Position numbers and translations under genes: made by a program | Part shown: positions 17,645-27,688 of the stretch, in pieces | How the letters are laid out: each line of letters opens with the position of its first letter | Position numbering within the stretch: the stretch's first letter is position 1 | Assembly: GCF_007096635.1 (NCBI RefSeq) | Contig: NZ_VKAA01000001.1 | Location: forward strand, 496,001 to 560,000 | DNA from: Mycolicibacterium sp. 018/SC-01/001 | Lineage (GTDB): Bacteria > Actinomycetota > Actinomycetes > Mycobacteriales > Mycobacteriaceae | Direction: 5' to 3' | DNA length: 64,000 nt | The notes under the pieces: model-generated | Told to the model about the DNA's origin: nothing | The model's input: the letters and a program-made list of their open reading frames with translations, nothing else | The model's database searches: none

Positions 17645-17685
17645 GTGTTGAGCGTAAAGGTGCCCCTGCCAATACCACCCTCACG

Positions 17686-18660
17686 ATGGTCTCCCCAGTC
17701 ATTGCCCACGGCGTGCACCCTCTAGTTGTGCCCCAGCAGAACGCAGGAGAAGACACCGCCACTGTGCGTCGTCGCGACGTGGAACTCAGCGGCAAGGACG
17801 GTGTGACGCTGCGCGGCTGGCTCTACCGGCCCGCCGGACCCGGACCGCACCCGGCAATCACAATGGCCCATGGCTTCGCCGGGGTAAAAGAACACGGGCT
17901 ACATCGGTTCGCGCAATTGTTCGCCGAGGCCGGCTTCGTTGTCCTTGTTCACGATCACCGCGGCTTCGGCTCCAGCGACGGATCACCCCGCGGCGACGTC
18001 GACCCCTGGATTCAGATCGCTGATTGGCGCCACGCGATCTCCTTCCTCGAAAGCCAGCCAGATGTCGATCCGCAACGAATCGGATTGTGGGGCACCAGTT
18101 ATTCCGGCGGGCATGCGATCGTGCTCGGTGCCACCGACCGTCGGCTGCGGGCAATAGTCGCGCAAGTACCGACCATCAGTGGCTACCAGCAGAGCCTCCG
18201 ACGGGTCGCCCCGGATCAGGTCAGCGCACTGGAGGCCGCGTTCATCGACGACGACCGGCGCCAATTCCAGGGCCAGCCCCCAGCCACCCAAGCCGTCGTC
18301 AGCGCCGACCCAGCCACCCCGGCCGCCTACCGGGCTCCCGACGCGGTGGCTTTCTACACCCAACCGGTGCCCGAGGGTGCGTGGACCAACTCGATGACGG
18401 TGCGATCCTCGCGGGCAGCCCGCAACTACGAACCGGGAACGTTTTTGGCCCGGGTGTCGCCGACGCCGCTGCTGATGATCGTGGCTCTGCACGACACCAT
18501 CACCAACACCGATCTGGCCCTAGCCGGCTACGAGTATGCGCTTTACCCCAAAGCGTTGGTCACCATCGACGGTGGTCACTTCCATCCTTACCTCGACGGT
18601 TTCGACCAGGCCGGCCCCGCCGCCCGCGACTGGTTCGCCCGCCACCTCGTCCTCGCCTGA
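17686..18660 (+). CDS. Alpha/beta hydrolase (dienelactone hydrolase / S9-like family)
   Basis: 324 residues. GVTLRGWLYRPAG and AHGFAGVKEHGL supply the first strands and oxyanion region. The nucleophile elbow is GTSYSGGHA (~residues 145-153), the acid lies in ALHDTITN and the histidine in DGGHFHPY. The domain order matches DLH-like or X-Pro peptidase-like hydrolases with a cap insertion in the middle. It is divergent from the MmyB-type regulator and is followed 21 bp later by the MBL-fold gene, starting a co-directional run of up to five genes. Confidence 0.88.
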   Translation: MVSPVIAHGVHPLVVPQQNAGEDTATVRRRDVELSGKDGVTLRGWLYRPAGPGPHPAITMAHGFAGVKEHGLHRFAQLFAEAGFVVLVHDHRGFGSSDGSPRGDVDPWIQIADWRHAISFLESQPDVDPQRIGLWGTSYSGGHAIVLGATDRRLRAIVAQVPTISGYQQSLRRVAPDQVSALEAAFIDDDRRQFQGQPPATQAVVSADPATPAAYRAPDAVAFYTQPVPEGAWTNSMTVRSSRAARNYEPGTFLARVSPTPLLMIVALHDTITNTDLALAGYEYALYPKALVTIDGGHFHPYLDGFDQAGPAARDWFARHLVLA

Positions 18661-18681
18661 GTAGCACGGAAGGCCACCGCT

Positions 18682-19521
18682 ATGGGTTCTCTGAACTACG
18701 AGCTCCTCGTCCATGACGGACTTCCCCGCCAGCGCGACCAACGGCTACCCGACGGCAGCCCGATCGTGTCTTCTCCGGTGGCCTCGACTCTCATCTACGG
18801 CGCACACGATGCCGTTCTCGTCGATCCGCCGTTCACACGTGACCAGATCGCGCGCACCGGCGACTGGATCACTGACTCCGGCAAGCGCCTAACCCACATC
18901 TACGCCACCCACGGTCATGGTGATCACTGGTTCGGCACCGACGCTCTGCAGCAACGCTTCCCGTTCGCGATCGCCTACGCCACCACCGGGACGATCGCCA
19001 AGATGCACGAACAGGCCACCACCGGGCGCGCGCTGATGTGGGACGTCGACTTCCCCGGCCAGATCCCCCCGAGCCCCGTGGTCTACCAACCCGTTCCCTC
19101 AGGCGGCTTTTCCCTCGAAGGCCACCGACTGGTGCCCGTGGAAGTCGGACACACCGACACCGACGACACCACCGTCCTGCACGTCCCCGACCTCGGACTC
19201 GTCGTAGCCGGAGATGTCGCGTACAACGGCGTGCACCAGTACCTTCTGGAAAGCCGCGGCGGCGGCATCAAAGAATGGCTTCTCGCCCTCAACACCGTCG
19301 CCGCACTCAAACCGCGGGCCGTCGTCGCCGGCCACAAGAACAAAAACCTGCCCGACGACCCCGCCATCCTAGCCAGCACCCGCGACTACCTGCTGGACGC
19401 CCAGCGTCTCCTGGCCGGCAACCCAACCCCGCGCGAGTTCTTCGACCAGATGCTGCGCCTGCACCCCGACCGACTCAACGTCGGCCCGGTCTGGTACAGC
19501 GCCGTCGCCCTGCTGTCGTGA
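18682..19521 (+). CDS. MBL-fold metallo-hydrolase
   Basis: 279 residues. The zinc motif HxHxDH is present as ATHGHGDHWFGT (~residues 75-86), with further ligands in EVGHTDTDDT, VVAGDVAYN and VVAGHKN. Length and spacing fit a stand-alone glyoxalase II / lactonase-type hydrolase with two metal ions. It lies in a run with a hydrolase upstream and a flavin reductase-like gene downstream (36-bp gap). Substrate is unknown; the context suggests a small-molecule catabolic or detoxification set. Confidence 0.9.
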   Translation: MGSLNYELLVHDGLPRQRDQRLPDGSPIVSSPVASTLIYGAHDAVLVDPPFTRDQIARTGDWITDSGKRLTHIYATHGHGDHWFGTDALQQRFPFAIAYATTGTIAKMHEQATTGRALMWDVDFPGQIPPSPVVYQPVPSGGFSLEGHRLVPVEVGHTDTDDTTVLHVPDLGLVVAGDVAYNGVHQYLLESRGGGIKEWLLALNTVAALKPRAVVAGHKNKNLPDDPAILASTRDYLLDAQRLLAGNPTPREFFDQMLRLHPDRLNVGPVWYSAVALLS

Positions 19522-19557
19522 ACCACCAATCATGCTCCAGGACAAGGATATTCACTG

Positions 19558-20277
19558 ATGATTATTAAGCCCGATACTCTCGATGCGGCCGCAGCCTATA
19601 AACTGCTTATCGGCAGTGTGCTGCCCCGACCGATCGCCTGGGTCAGCACCGTCTCCCCTGACGGCATCGGCAACATCGCCCCCGTGTCGTTCTTCACCGT
19701 CGTCGGCCGCAAACCACCCATCTTGTCGATCTCCCTGCAACCACGCTCCGACGGCGTCACCCTCAAGGACACCTTCGTCAACATTCGCGACACCGGCGAG
19801 TTCGTCATCAATACCGCGACCCTGCCCCACGCCGACGCGCTGCATCGATCCGCCCAGGAATTCGCCAGCACGATAGACGAATTCGATGAACTAGATCTTC
19901 GCAAATCACCCTCGGAGACCGTGGCCGCACCCCGCATCGAAGGCTGCCCGATCTCGTTCGAATGCGTACTGGACCGCATCATCGAGATGCCGCTCAACGA
20001 CCACGTCGTCTGGGGGGAGGTCACGTGCATCCACGTCCGCGACGACCTCTATCTGACCCGTGGGCGTATCGACGTCGCCGCGCTCGCATCCTTCGGGCGC
20101 CTCGCCGCCGAATACACACTCGTGGACAGCATCTTCACCACACCGCTGGACGAGACCATCCTCGACGAGCGCGCAGCGACCCGCGTCCGACGGCTCGACA
20201 ACCACGACACCCACTACTCACCCATCGACACCGACGCCTGGCATCCCTCCGGGTCGGTTCAGGCGGACCCGAAATGA
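19558..20277 (+). CDS. Flavin reductase-like / FMN-binding split-barrel protein
   Basis: 239 residues. LIGSVLPRPIAWVSTVSPDG and NIAPVSFFTVVGRKPPILSIS are the hallmark FMN-binding split-barrel segments, and TGEFVINTAT completes the phosphate site. Proteins of this kind are flavin reductases or FMN-containing oxidoreductases. Its stop overlaps the next start (ATGA, 4 bp), so the following fusion protein is translationally coupled. Confidence 0.88.
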   Translation: MIIKPDTLDAAAAYKLLIGSVLPRPIAWVSTVSPDGIGNIAPVSFFTVVGRKPPILSISLQPRSDGVTLKDTFVNIRDTGEFVINTATLPHADALHRSAQEFASTIDEFDELDLRKSPSETVAAPRIEGCPISFECVLDRIIEMPLNDHVVWGEVTCIHVRDDLYLTRGRIDVAALASFGRLAAEYTLVDSIFTTPLDETILDERAATRVRRLDNHDTHYSPIDTDAWHPSGSVQADPK

Positions 20278-21461
20278 CCGACAGCCCAACACCGATGACG
20301 TTTCAGTACACCCCGGCCGCCACCGACGATGCCCCCACCCTGGTTCTGGTGCACGGCTTCCTCGATGACTCCACCGTCTGGGACCCACTCATCACCGCCC
20401 TGTCCGGGCGCACCGGCACCGCCCGTTACGATCTCCCCGGCTTCGGCGCCCGCGTCGATGACACCGAAGCCGTCACGTCGGCCACCCTGAGCAGCCTGGC
20501 GGACGAAGTCCACGCCCTCCTCGCCGGCATCGCCACCCCCGTCATCGTGGTGGGGCAGAGCATGGGCGCCCAGATCGCCGACATCGTCGCCGCTAACCAC
20601 ACCGACCAGGTCGCAGCACTGGTGCTGCTGACTCCGGTCCCGTTGAGTGGCACACGGCTACCCGACTCAGTCATCGCCCCGCTGCGCGGCTTGGGGGGCC
20701 ATCCAGAGGCCCAGCGCACTATCCGCGCCGCCCTGTCTCCCGGGTTGTCGGTCGAACAGCTTGACCGCCTTGTCGCCGTCGGTGCACCCGTAACCACCAC
20801 GACGACAGCCCATTACGCCGGACTGTTCAACGCCGGCGTCGGCGTCACCGAGTTCAGTCCCTATCCCGGTCCGGTCACCATCATCTACGGCGCCAACGAC
20901 GGATTCGTCACCGACGACATGATGGCCGCAGTGGCCACCCGATACCCCACCGCACGGACCGAAATACTTGACGGGGCCGGACATTGGCTTCACGTCGAAG
21001 CCTCGCAGCCGCTCGCGGCGATCCTGACCGACATCGCCGATCAGGTCAGCGGCGACGGTGGCACGGCGTGGCGCCACGGTTTCGCCACGACATCGGCGAG
21101 TGCCTTCGGCGCGGGGTTCGCCGAGGACATCGTCCTCGAAGCGAGCACGCTGCGTCTACCGGTCCACGGACGTACTCAGGTCGCCGCAGTGATGGCAGCC
21201 GCGAGTCTGATCTATGAAACATTGGAGTTCACCGCCGAGTCCCGTAGCGGCGCCACCACCTATCTGCAGTGGCGGGCTACCGCGTTCGGCGGCAAAGCGA
21301 TTGACGGTGTTACCGTGCTCGAGCGCGACCCTGACAATCAGCTCGCGCGAGCCGCGATCCACCATCGTCCCCTGGAGATCGTGTTGCAGTTCTCGGCCGC
21401 GTTAGGGCAACGACTCGCTGGTGTCGTTTCCGGTGAACACTTCCTTGCCACCCATGACTAG
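20274..21461 (+). CDS. Alpha/beta hydrolase fused to an NTF2/SnoaL-like domain
   Basis: 395 residues starting at the ATG inside the upstream stop codon. Residues ~1-255 form an alpha/beta hydrolase: LVLVHGFLDDSTVW, YDLPGFG, the elbow GQSMGAQ and the late LDGAGHWLHVEAS. Residues ~265-390 (from WRHGFATTSASAFGAGFAEDIVLEAS) look like an NTF2/SnoaL-type cone with a polar cavity. The two domains occur separately in most genomes, so a single-chain hydrolase-NTF2 enzyme is notable; the second domain could bind the product or provide an isomerase/cyclase step. The assignment of the second domain is by pattern only. Confidence 0.8.
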   Translation: MTDSPTPMTFQYTPAATDDAPTLVLVHGFLDDSTVWDPLITALSGRTGTARYDLPGFGARVDDTEAVTSATLSSLADEVHALLAGIATPVIVVGQSMGAQIADIVAANHTDQVAALVLLTPVPLSGTRLPDSVIAPLRGLGGHPEAQRTIRAALSPGLSVEQLDRLVAVGAPVTTTTTAHYAGLFNAGVGVTEFSPYPGPVTIIYGANDGFVTDDMMAAVATRYPTARTEILDGAGHWLHVEASQPLAAILTDIADQVSGDGGTAWRHGFATTSASAFGAGFAEDIVLEASTLRLPVHGRTQVAAVMAAASLIYETLEFTAESRSGATTYLQWRATAFGGKAIDGVTVLERDPDNQLARAAIHHRPLEIVLQFSAALGQRLAGVVSGEHFLATHD

Positions 21462-21719
21462 CGTCGGCGGCCGATGCCGCACCACCGAGGGGCTGACTGT
21501 GTCGGCTGTGCACAGTACTGTGCGCCGTCTGCACGGCCTCCGACCTGGCCACCAGGGGCTACAGTGCGCTGTCAGACTGACCACAACCGGCAGCACCTGC
21601 CTACCGCACATCCATCCAGAACTGAAAGGATGCCGGGCAATAATGCGCAGCCCAGGAACCGCGAACTCGCCAGTGGACGCTACGCCCTTGGCCAAAGATT
21701 CAGGCAGACAGGATCTCTC

Positions 21720-22277
21720 GTGACCGACATCGACGACCTGCTACACGGCAACGCAACGTTCGAGGCCTCGGCGTTCGACGCGGCTCTGACGATCAACCCG
21801 ACCGGCAATGTGATGGTGATCGGGTGCGTGGATCCACGCGTAGACCCAGCACACATCTTCAGCCTGGCCAACGGACAAGCCGTGGTGCTGCGCAACGTCG
21901 GCGGTCGCGTCACCCCAGGCTTGCTGAAGTCGATGGGAATGCTCTCACGAGTGGCACTGGCCAATGCCACGACCCGTGTTCCCGGTCCGTGGAATCTGAT
22001 CGTCTTGCATCACACCGACTGCGGAATGACCGACCTGGCTCCCCATACCGATCTGCTCGCCGAGTACTTCGCGATTCCCGCATCGGAGCTGGCGCACAAA
22101 GCAATCAGCGATCCGTATGCCTCGGTGCGCGTCGACACCACCGTGATCCAGGCCGCCATCCACGCCGACGACTACTACGTCACCGGCATGGTCTATGACG
22201 TCGCCACCGGCCGCGTCGAGGTCATCGTGCCACCCACACCTGTCGCCCCGGCGCCCCCTGATTCCTCCTCGCCATGA
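21720..22277 (+). CDS. Beta-class carbonic anhydrase
   Basis: 185 residues from the GTG at 21720. The zinc site is complete: C36 with D38-R40 in GCVDPRVDP, and H97/H98 and C101 in VLHHTDCGM. It would interconvert CO2 and bicarbonate in the cytoplasm. The protein belongs to the shorter actinobacterial branch. It lies 258 bp after the hydrolase-NTF2 gene, so it may have its own promoter; no regulator is evident. The longer frame upstream lacks conserved features and is probably not translated. Confidence 0.9.
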   Translation: MTDIDDLLHGNATFEASAFDAALTINPTGNVMVIGCVDPRVDPAHIFSLANGQAVVLRNVGGRVTPGLLKSMGMLSRVALANATTRVPGPWNLIVLHHTDCGMTDLAPHTDLLAEYFAIPASELAHKAISDPYASVRVDTTVIQAAIHADDYYVTGMVYDVATGRVEVIVPPTPVAPAPPDSSSP

Positions 22278-22428
22278 CCCCGGCTCCTCCCGCAACGTGT
22301 TCGGCGCGGTCGCGTTCCACTTCACACCAACGCTGAGAACGCCTGCCTCACAAGGCCTGTCGACGATCAGAAGGTCCTGCCGCAGTAGCGTTCGGACACG
22401 ATTGGGTGTCGCGGTCTGTCGGTCGTTC

Positions 22429-23847
22429 TCAGAGGTTGATGAAGTGGCCGGCAAGCCCGTGTAGTGCGTCCTGAACCGCCTCGCCCAATGTCGGGTGAGC
22501 ATGTATGTTGCGGATCAGCTCGGTGACGGTCAGATCCCACTTCTGGGCGAGTGTAAGTTCCGGAAGTAGCTCGGAGACCTCGGCGCCCACCAGGTGGGCG
22601 CCGAGAATTTCGCCATAGCGATTGGAGCTGATCAGTTTGACGAAACCATCGCTGGCCGCTAGACCGGGGGCTTTTCCGTTGGCGGTGAACGGAAAGCTGG
22701 CTACGGTGATGCCGTCGTCGTAGGCAGCTCGGGCTTGTGGTTCGGTGAGGCCGAAGCTGGCCACCTGCGGCTGGCAGAACGTCACCCGCGGCATCATCGC
22801 GTAATCGGTGATCGGTAGCGTGGGAGCCCCGGCCAGCGTCTCCGCCGCGACGATACCTTGGGCTTCGGCAACGTGGGCCAAGGCCAGCTTCCCAGTGACA
22901 TCGCCGATGGCGTAGACGCCCTCGGCCGAGGTTCGCATCTGATCGTCGATCGCAATCGCCCCCCGATCGGTCAGCGCGACGCCCCGGACATCCAGTCCGA
23001 ATCCTGTGACGTTTGGCGCGAATCCGACCGCTTGGAGAACCTTGTCGACCACGATCGTCTCGGTGGTATCGCGGTGGTGATCGTGCAGTGCGACGCTGAC
23101 CTGCTGACCGTCGTCGGACAGGTCGGTCACCGCTGTGCTGGTCTTGATGGCGATGCCGCGGCGGGTGAAGCGACGGCTGACCTCTGCACTGATGTCAGGA
23201 TCCTCGGAAGGCAATACCCTATCGAGGAATTCGACGATCGTGACGGTCACGCCGTACGCGCTCAGAATGGTCGCGAATTCCATGCCGATGGCGCCCGCCC
23301 CGATCACCAGTAATGTGCTCGGGAGGCGATCGGCGAAGATTTGCTCAAGGTAGGTCACAACGTTGGGGCTCAGCGACGTTCCTGGAAGCAGCTTGGTGGT
23401 ACTGCCGGTGGCGATGATGATGTCGGTGGCGCTGAGTATTTCCCCCGGTGTCCCGTCGGGGTGATGCACCTCGATGTCGTTGGTTGCGCGAAGCGTTGCG
23501 TAGCCGTCGATTTCGGTGATCGAGTTCTTCTTCATCAGGTAATGAACACCGCGCACACGGGCGGCAGCAACGGCGCGTGCCCGTTCGACGGCGACGGCAT
23601 AGTCGGCATCGACGTGTCCGGTCAGCCCGAAGGTGGACGCTTGAGCGGTCACAAGGTGCACCACTTCGGCATTACGCAGTAACGCCTTGGTGGGGATGCA
23701 GCCGACGTTGAGGCAAATGCCGCCCCAGAATTGCCGCTCGATGACCGCGACGCGTTTACCCAGTTGGGCGGCGCGGATCGCCGCCACGTACCCGCCCGGT
23801 CCCGCCCCGATCACCACGACATCGAAATGCGACGCCTGCGATTGCAT
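22429..23847 (-). CDS. lpdA: Dihydrolipoyl dehydrogenase
   Basis: 472 residues from the ATG at 23847 (TTTGGAGGAG upstream). FAD site VVIGAGPGGYVAAI, redox disulfide GGICLNVGCIPTKALL, NAD site LLVIGAGAIGMEFA, central YAIGDVTGKLALAHVAEAQG and the C-terminal His-Glu pair in HAHPTLGEAV. All catalytic elements of an E3 enzyme are present, so it can oxidise dihydrolipoamide in 2-oxoacid dehydrogenase complexes. No E1 or E2 gene is nearby, so it is a stand-alone or accessory copy; the symbol is by family, not by proven orthology. Confidence 0.92.
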   Translation of the reverse strand: MQSQASHFDVVVIGAGPGGYVAAIRAAQLGKRVAVIERQFWGGICLNVGCIPTKALLRNAEVVHLVTAQASTFGLTGHVDADYAVAVERARAVAAARVRGVHYLMKKNSITEIDGYATLRATNDIEVHHPDGTPGEILSATDIIIATGSTTKLLPGTSLSPNVVTYLEQIFADRLPSTLLVIGAGAIGMEFATILSAYGVTVTIVEFLDRVLPSEDPDISAEVSRRFTRRGIAIKTSTAVTDLSDDGQQVSVALHDHHRDTTETIVVDKVLQAVGFAPNVTGFGLDVRGVALTDRGAIAIDDQMRTSAEGVYAIGDVTGKLALAHVAEAQGIVAAETLAGAPTLPITDYAMMPRVTFCQPQVASFGLTEPQARAAYDDGITVASFPFTANGKAPGLAASDGFVKLISSNRYGEILGAHLVGAEVSELLPELTLAQKWDLTVTELIRNIHAHPTLGEAVQDALHGLAGHFINL

Positions 23848-23949
23848 GCCTATAACTCCTCCAAAGTGAGTCGTTGTGGCCAGATCGACACTGGCCCGTC
23901 GTCGCCACCGTCCTCGGCGCATCCCGATCCGCGAATCCTGTCCTGTAGG

Positions 23950-24474
23950 TCACAGGCTTTCGGACAGCTCGGCAGGCACGACGCCCCCCAACGCCGTGAT
24001 CAACCCGCAAAGCAGCTGGTCGAGTTCGGTGCCGACGCTGCTGATTTCGTCGTCATGATAACTATCGAACAGGAGGCTGGGTTGGTCCACGGCCAGCGAT
24101 GTTCGACCATCAGCATCGGCGAATAACAGCGTCCGCAATGGCGCATGCAGCATCACCGCCGGATTGACGCGGAACATGCGCGCAGCGATCGTGTGATTAC
24201 CAGTGAGGTATTGCATCGCTTTCCCGGGGGCGCCGGAGTCGGCCATCAACGCCGAGACGTCAATCTGGTGATAGCGCAGGAATCCGTGCGGCGCGCTGCG
24301 CTCAGCCAGGGCGACCGCTGCCTGCCAACTGGGCGCGCTGAGGAAGGCCGGCACGTCTGCCAGCGGCACAAGCTGCTCGTAGCGTTCCACGGTATCGGGG
24401 TAGCTCAGCGGCAACGCGATGACCAACCGACGACAGGGATGCTCAACGTGCGGCGTGACGCCGCGCGACGTCAC
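23950..24474 (-). CDS. DUF302-like protein
   Basis: 174 residues, GTG start at 24474. The central part reads GKAMQYLTGNHTIAARMF, then RVNPAVMLHAPLRTLLFAD and VDQPSLLFDSYHD, the conserved block of DUF302 proteins, whose beta-alpha fold is of unknown function but is often found beside redox or sulfur genes. No signal peptide. It lies between catalase and lipoamide dehydrogenase on the same strand, which points weakly to oxidative-stress metabolism. Confidence 0.7.
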   Translation of the reverse strand: MTSRGVTPHVEHPCRRLVIALPLSYPDTVERYEQLVPLADVPAFLSAPSWQAAVALAERSAPHGFLRYHQIDVSALMADSGAPGKAMQYLTGNHTIAARMFRVNPAVMLHAPLRTLLFADADGRTSLAVDQPSLLFDSYHDDEISSVGTELDQLLCGLITALGGVVPAELSESL

Positions 24475-24558
24475 GCGACGACTCTCATCGACCGTCAGCG
24501 CGCGGTCTCACCGGCGCCACCCACGCTAACGCCGCCCCAGTGAGCCCACTGGCGGCTC

Positions 24559-26025
24559 TCACAGTGCTCCGAAGGCTTCGCATGCTTTGCGAACCCCCTC
24601 CCCGTAGGCCGGGTCGGCGGCGGTGCAATTGTCGATGTGTCGCTGCACGGTTTGAGTACGCGCGCCTTTGACCTGGCGGGCGGTGTTCTCGAACAGCCGC
24701 TGCTGTTCCTCACCGGTCATCAGACGGAAGAGATCTCCGGGCTGCTCGAAGTAATTGTCGTCGTCGGCCCGGAAATCGAAGTGGTCGGCTGTATCACCGA
24801 TGACTTGCGGCGGTTCGGCGTAGGCCGGCTGCTCAGCCCACCTACCGAAATTGTTCGGCTCAATACCGGGCACCCCGCCTTGGTTGCCGTCGACCCTCAT
24901 CGCCCCATCCCGGTGATAAGAATTGACCAGTCTTGCGGCCCGCGGATGGTTTACCGGCACCTGGTGATGGTTTACCCCAACTCGGTATCGAGCGGCATCA
25001 CCGTAAGAAAAGAGCCGTCCCTGCAGCATCTTGTCCGGGCTGTAGGAGATGCCCGGGACCAGATTCGCCGGACTGAACGCCGCCTGCTCAACATCGGCGA
25101 AGTAGTTGTCCGGGTTGCGATTCAGTGTGTACTCACCGACCTCGTGTAGCGGGTAGTCCTTTTGACTCCACACCTTCGTCAGATCGAACGGATGGAAGCG
25201 GTAGGTCAGAGCGTCGCGCTCAGGCATCACCTGGATGAACAACCGCCAGCTCGGATACTCGCCCCGCTCGATGGCCTCGAACAGATCACGGCCATGGGAC
25301 TCACGATCGCGCCCGATGAGGTCCTGCGCCTCCTGGTCGGTGAGGTTGGCGATGCCCTGCTGGGTGCGGAAATGGAATTTGACCCAGCTGCGCACGCCGT
25401 CGGCATTGATGAAGCTGAAGGTGTGCGAACCGTATCCGTGCATGTGCCGATACGACTTCGGGATGCCCCTGTCACTCATCGTGATGGTGACTTGGTGCAG
25501 GGATTCGGGCAGGTTCGTCCAGTACCCCCAGTTGTTCTCCGGATCACGCAGGTTGGTGCGCGGGTCACGCTTGACCGCACGGTTGAGATCGGGGAACTTC
25601 AGCGGGTCACGATGAAAGAACACCGGAGTGTTGTTACCCACCACGTCCCAGTTGCCCTCGGTGGTGTAGAACCGCACCGCGAACCCGCGGATATCCCGTT
25701 CGGCGTCCGCGGCGCCGCGTTCGCCGGCGACAGTCGAATAGCGGGCGAACACCTCGCACGTATTGCCCACAGCGGAAAACAGTGCCGCCTTGGTGTATTC
25801 AGTGATGTCGTGAGTGACCCGGAATGTTCCGAATGCGCCGGAGCCTTTGGCGTGCATGCGGCGCTCGGGGATCACTTCACGATCGAAGTGGGCGAGCTTC
25901 TCGATGAGCCACAGGTCCTGCAGCAACAGCGGCCCCCGCGGTCCGGCACTCATGCTGTTCTGATTATCGACGACAGGCGCACCGGCGGCGGTCGTCAACG
26001 GTTGAGTGTTTTCTTCGAAACTCAT
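24559..26025 (-). CDS. katA: Monofunctional haem catalase (clade 3)
   Basis: 488 residues. Distal His58 in [14 protein letters not shown], distal Asn in [10 protein letters not shown], proximal haem-ligand Tyr in [12 protein letters not shown] and the NADPH-region [11 protein letters not shown]. The short C-terminus puts it in the small-subunit class. It degrades hydrogen peroxide in the cytoplasm. Its long leader (26026-26490) holds a 12-bp palindrome, but no OxyR or FurA gene is next to it. Gene symbol by family resemblance. Confidence 0.95.
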   Translation of the reverse strand: MSFEENTQPLTTAAGAPVVDNQNSMSAGPRGPLLLQDLWLIEKLAHFDREVIPERRMHAKGSGAFGTFRVTHDITEYTKAALFSAVGNTCEVFARYSTVAGERGAADAERDIRGFAVRFYTTEGNWDVVGNNTPVFFHRDPLKFPDLNRAVKRDPRTNLRDPENNWGYWTNLPESLHQVTITMSDRGIPKSYRHMHGYGSHTFSFINADGVRSWVKFHFRTQQGIANLTDQEAQDLIGRDRESHGRDLFEAIERGEYPSWRLFIQVMPERDALTYRFHPFDLTKVWSQKDYPLHEVGEYTLNRNPDNYFADVEQAAFSPANLVPGISYSPDKMLQGRLFSYGDAARYRVGVNHHQVPVNHPRAARLVNSYHRDGAMRVDGNQGGVPGIEPNNFGRWAEQPAYAEPPQVIGDTADHFDFRADDDNYFEQPGDLFRLMTGEEQQRLFENTARQVKGARTQTVQRHIDNCTAADPAYGEGVRKACEAFGAL

Positions 26026-26490
26026 GATGCCTTCTTCCTGAGCGTCGATTCACCCGGCTTCAGCCAAGATCGACCCGGCGATCACCTACACATCAACCCC
26101 TTAGGCCCTCCTCGGCGCCGAGGGTAGGCAGCCTGGGTCGCGTCGACCGCTCTTGAGTAGTCGCGGCCGAGGTCGACGTTATTCGGCCCCGGGGATTCTG
26201 TAAGTGGGTGATCCTGGGATGCCTATGTTTCCCCACTGCCGGACAGCGGTGTGTGCACACAATGCACGCACCTGTGCGACAACTGCCGGATGTTTATCCG
26301 CCCTTCTCTGGACAGACGAGGCCATGCCGAATTGCCTGTGGCGGAGCACGTGTGGTCGCCACCGCGGCCAAGCAGGCCACCGAGGCTGGGGCGGCCTCGC
26401 TGCACGAGGGCGGTGTTCATCGCTTATCAAGTCCGCTGCGAAGACGCCGCGAGACCGGTGACCCGATCGCGCCGCGGCAGCCAGAAGGTC
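26026..26490. other. Leader region of catalase
   Basis: 465 bp between the catalase start and the end of the AraC gene, no supported ORF. Contains the perfect 12-bp palindrome TGTGTGCACACA at 26250-26261, about 225 bp upstream of the catalase ATG. A regulatory role is possible but unproven. Confidence 0.4.
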
Positions 26491-27474
26491 CTATCGCTGT
26501 GTCACTGAACGGTTATGGTCGGCGCTGGCAGCATGGTCGGCACGCCACTGTCGCGGGGAGACGCCGTATTCAGCGCGGAACGAACGGCTAAAACTCGACA
26601 TATCGGTGAAACCGTTGCGGCGGGCAACACTGGCGATCGTCACGGTCGCCGGGCCGTGGGCAAGCTCATGGCGGGCCCGTTCTAGTCGCCGGGTCCGAAT
26701 CCACTCCGCCAGACTGACATCGGCGTCGGCGAGTACCTTGTAGAGCTGACGCACGGAGATGAAGGTGGCAGCCGCAATGCTTTCGGCATTGAGCTCGGGG
26801 TCGCCCAGGCGCCGCCCGGCGTAATCCAGAATCCGCAGACTCAGGGTGTTGTCCAGAGGTTCGGCCGCCTTGTCCGTGGTACCCAGATGCGTCAGGATCA
26901 CTGCGCGCAGGAGATCGATGTGCGGTCGGGCGGCCAGATCTGCCTGCGGCGTGCCAAACAGTGTCCGATCCGATGCCAGTCGGCACAGGTGTTCAAATGT
27001 CAACGATGTCAATGGGTGACCGGGGGCCAGCGACGCCGCACACGCCCGTCGTATGACATCAGTGGGCAGCGCCAGCGCCGAGTGTGAAATCTGGAAGAAC
27101 TCTCCGGCCATACCCTGATTGCTGTGCAGGGTGTAGGGGGCCGAGGAGTCGTACATGGCCATCGCGCCGGGCCGCAACGTCGCCTCCCGTCCACCTTGAA
27201 CCACCGCACTGGCTCCGGCGATCTGCAGATTGATAAACACGGTCGGCTCGGCGCCGTCGCGCGATAACGCCGGGGTGCGCTCCACCCGCCGGGCTGAGGT
27301 GTTGCCGGAGCACACGGTGAGTTCGCCAAGTCGGCTGATCACGCCATGCGCCGCCGCCGGAGCGTCGTCGATCCACTGCCACTCGACCGAGACCATCGCT
27401 GCACCCATGGCTTCGTGCACGTAGTCGGCACGATCGAGCGGATCGACGGTATCGGTGTCGAGCACCACGTGCAC
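26491..27474 (-). CDS. AraC family regulator with AraC-binding-like N-terminal domain
   Basis: 327 residues from the GTG at 27474, which has AGGAGG 7 bp upstream; the longer frame upstream runs through the divergent promoter. The N-terminal domain has FINLQIAGASAVVQGGREATLRPG and DSSAPYTLHSNQ, as in AraC_binding_2/NimR-like proteins. The C-terminal double HTH (~225-320) shows SIAAATFISVRQLYKVLAD and SVARRNGFTDMSSFSRSFRAEYGVSPRQWR. It is divergent from the Ddn-like/hydrolase operon and probably activates it. Confidence 0.92.
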   Translation of the reverse strand: MHVVLDTDTVDPLDRADYVHEAMGAAMVSVEWQWIDDAPAAAHGVISRLGELTVCSGNTSARRVERTPALSRDGAEPTVFINLQIAGASAVVQGGREATLRPGAMAMYDSSAPYTLHSNQGMAGEFFQISHSALALPTDVIRRACAASLAPGHPLTSLTFEHLCRLASDRTLFGTPQADLAARPHIDLLRAVILTHLGTTDKAAEPLDNTLSLRILDYAGRRLGDPELNAESIAAATFISVRQLYKVLADADVSLAEWIRTRRLERARHELAHGPATVTIASVARRNGFTDMSSFSRSFRAEYGVSPRQWRADHAASADHNRSVTQR

Positions 27475-27512
27475 CGCACAACCTCCTGGGCTCTCGACGA
27501 TTGAGGCACCGT

Positions 27513-27532
27513 TATAATACGACTGGTCAGTC
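27513..27532. promoter_or_regulatory. TATAAT box and GACTG-GT-CAGTC palindrome between AraC and Ddn-like gene
   Basis: A perfect TATAAT (27513-27518) is followed directly by GACTG-GT-CAGTC (27521-27532). They lie 40-50 bp before the AraC start and ~160 bp before the Ddn-like start. The placement suits a promoter with an overlapping operator; direction is not certain. Confidence 0.4.
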
Positions 27533-27688
27533 CATAATGCACCGCGCACCATCGACGTGACTGTCGGGCAACAGTTTCGGTGCCGGTATGTGCCGGTGTG
27601 CTGGTTGGCAGTGGAAAGTGCGACAACCGAGCCCAGGCACGGGGCGGCGAACACAATTGCAGACCAGGCCAGATGGGAAAGAGCACCA

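Noticed and set aside
19962..20273. N-terminal extension of the hydrolase-NTF2 protein
   Set aside because: The extension reads an alternate frame of the flavin reductase-like gene and is Arg/Pro-rich; the ATG at 20274 in the ATGA overlap is the natural start.
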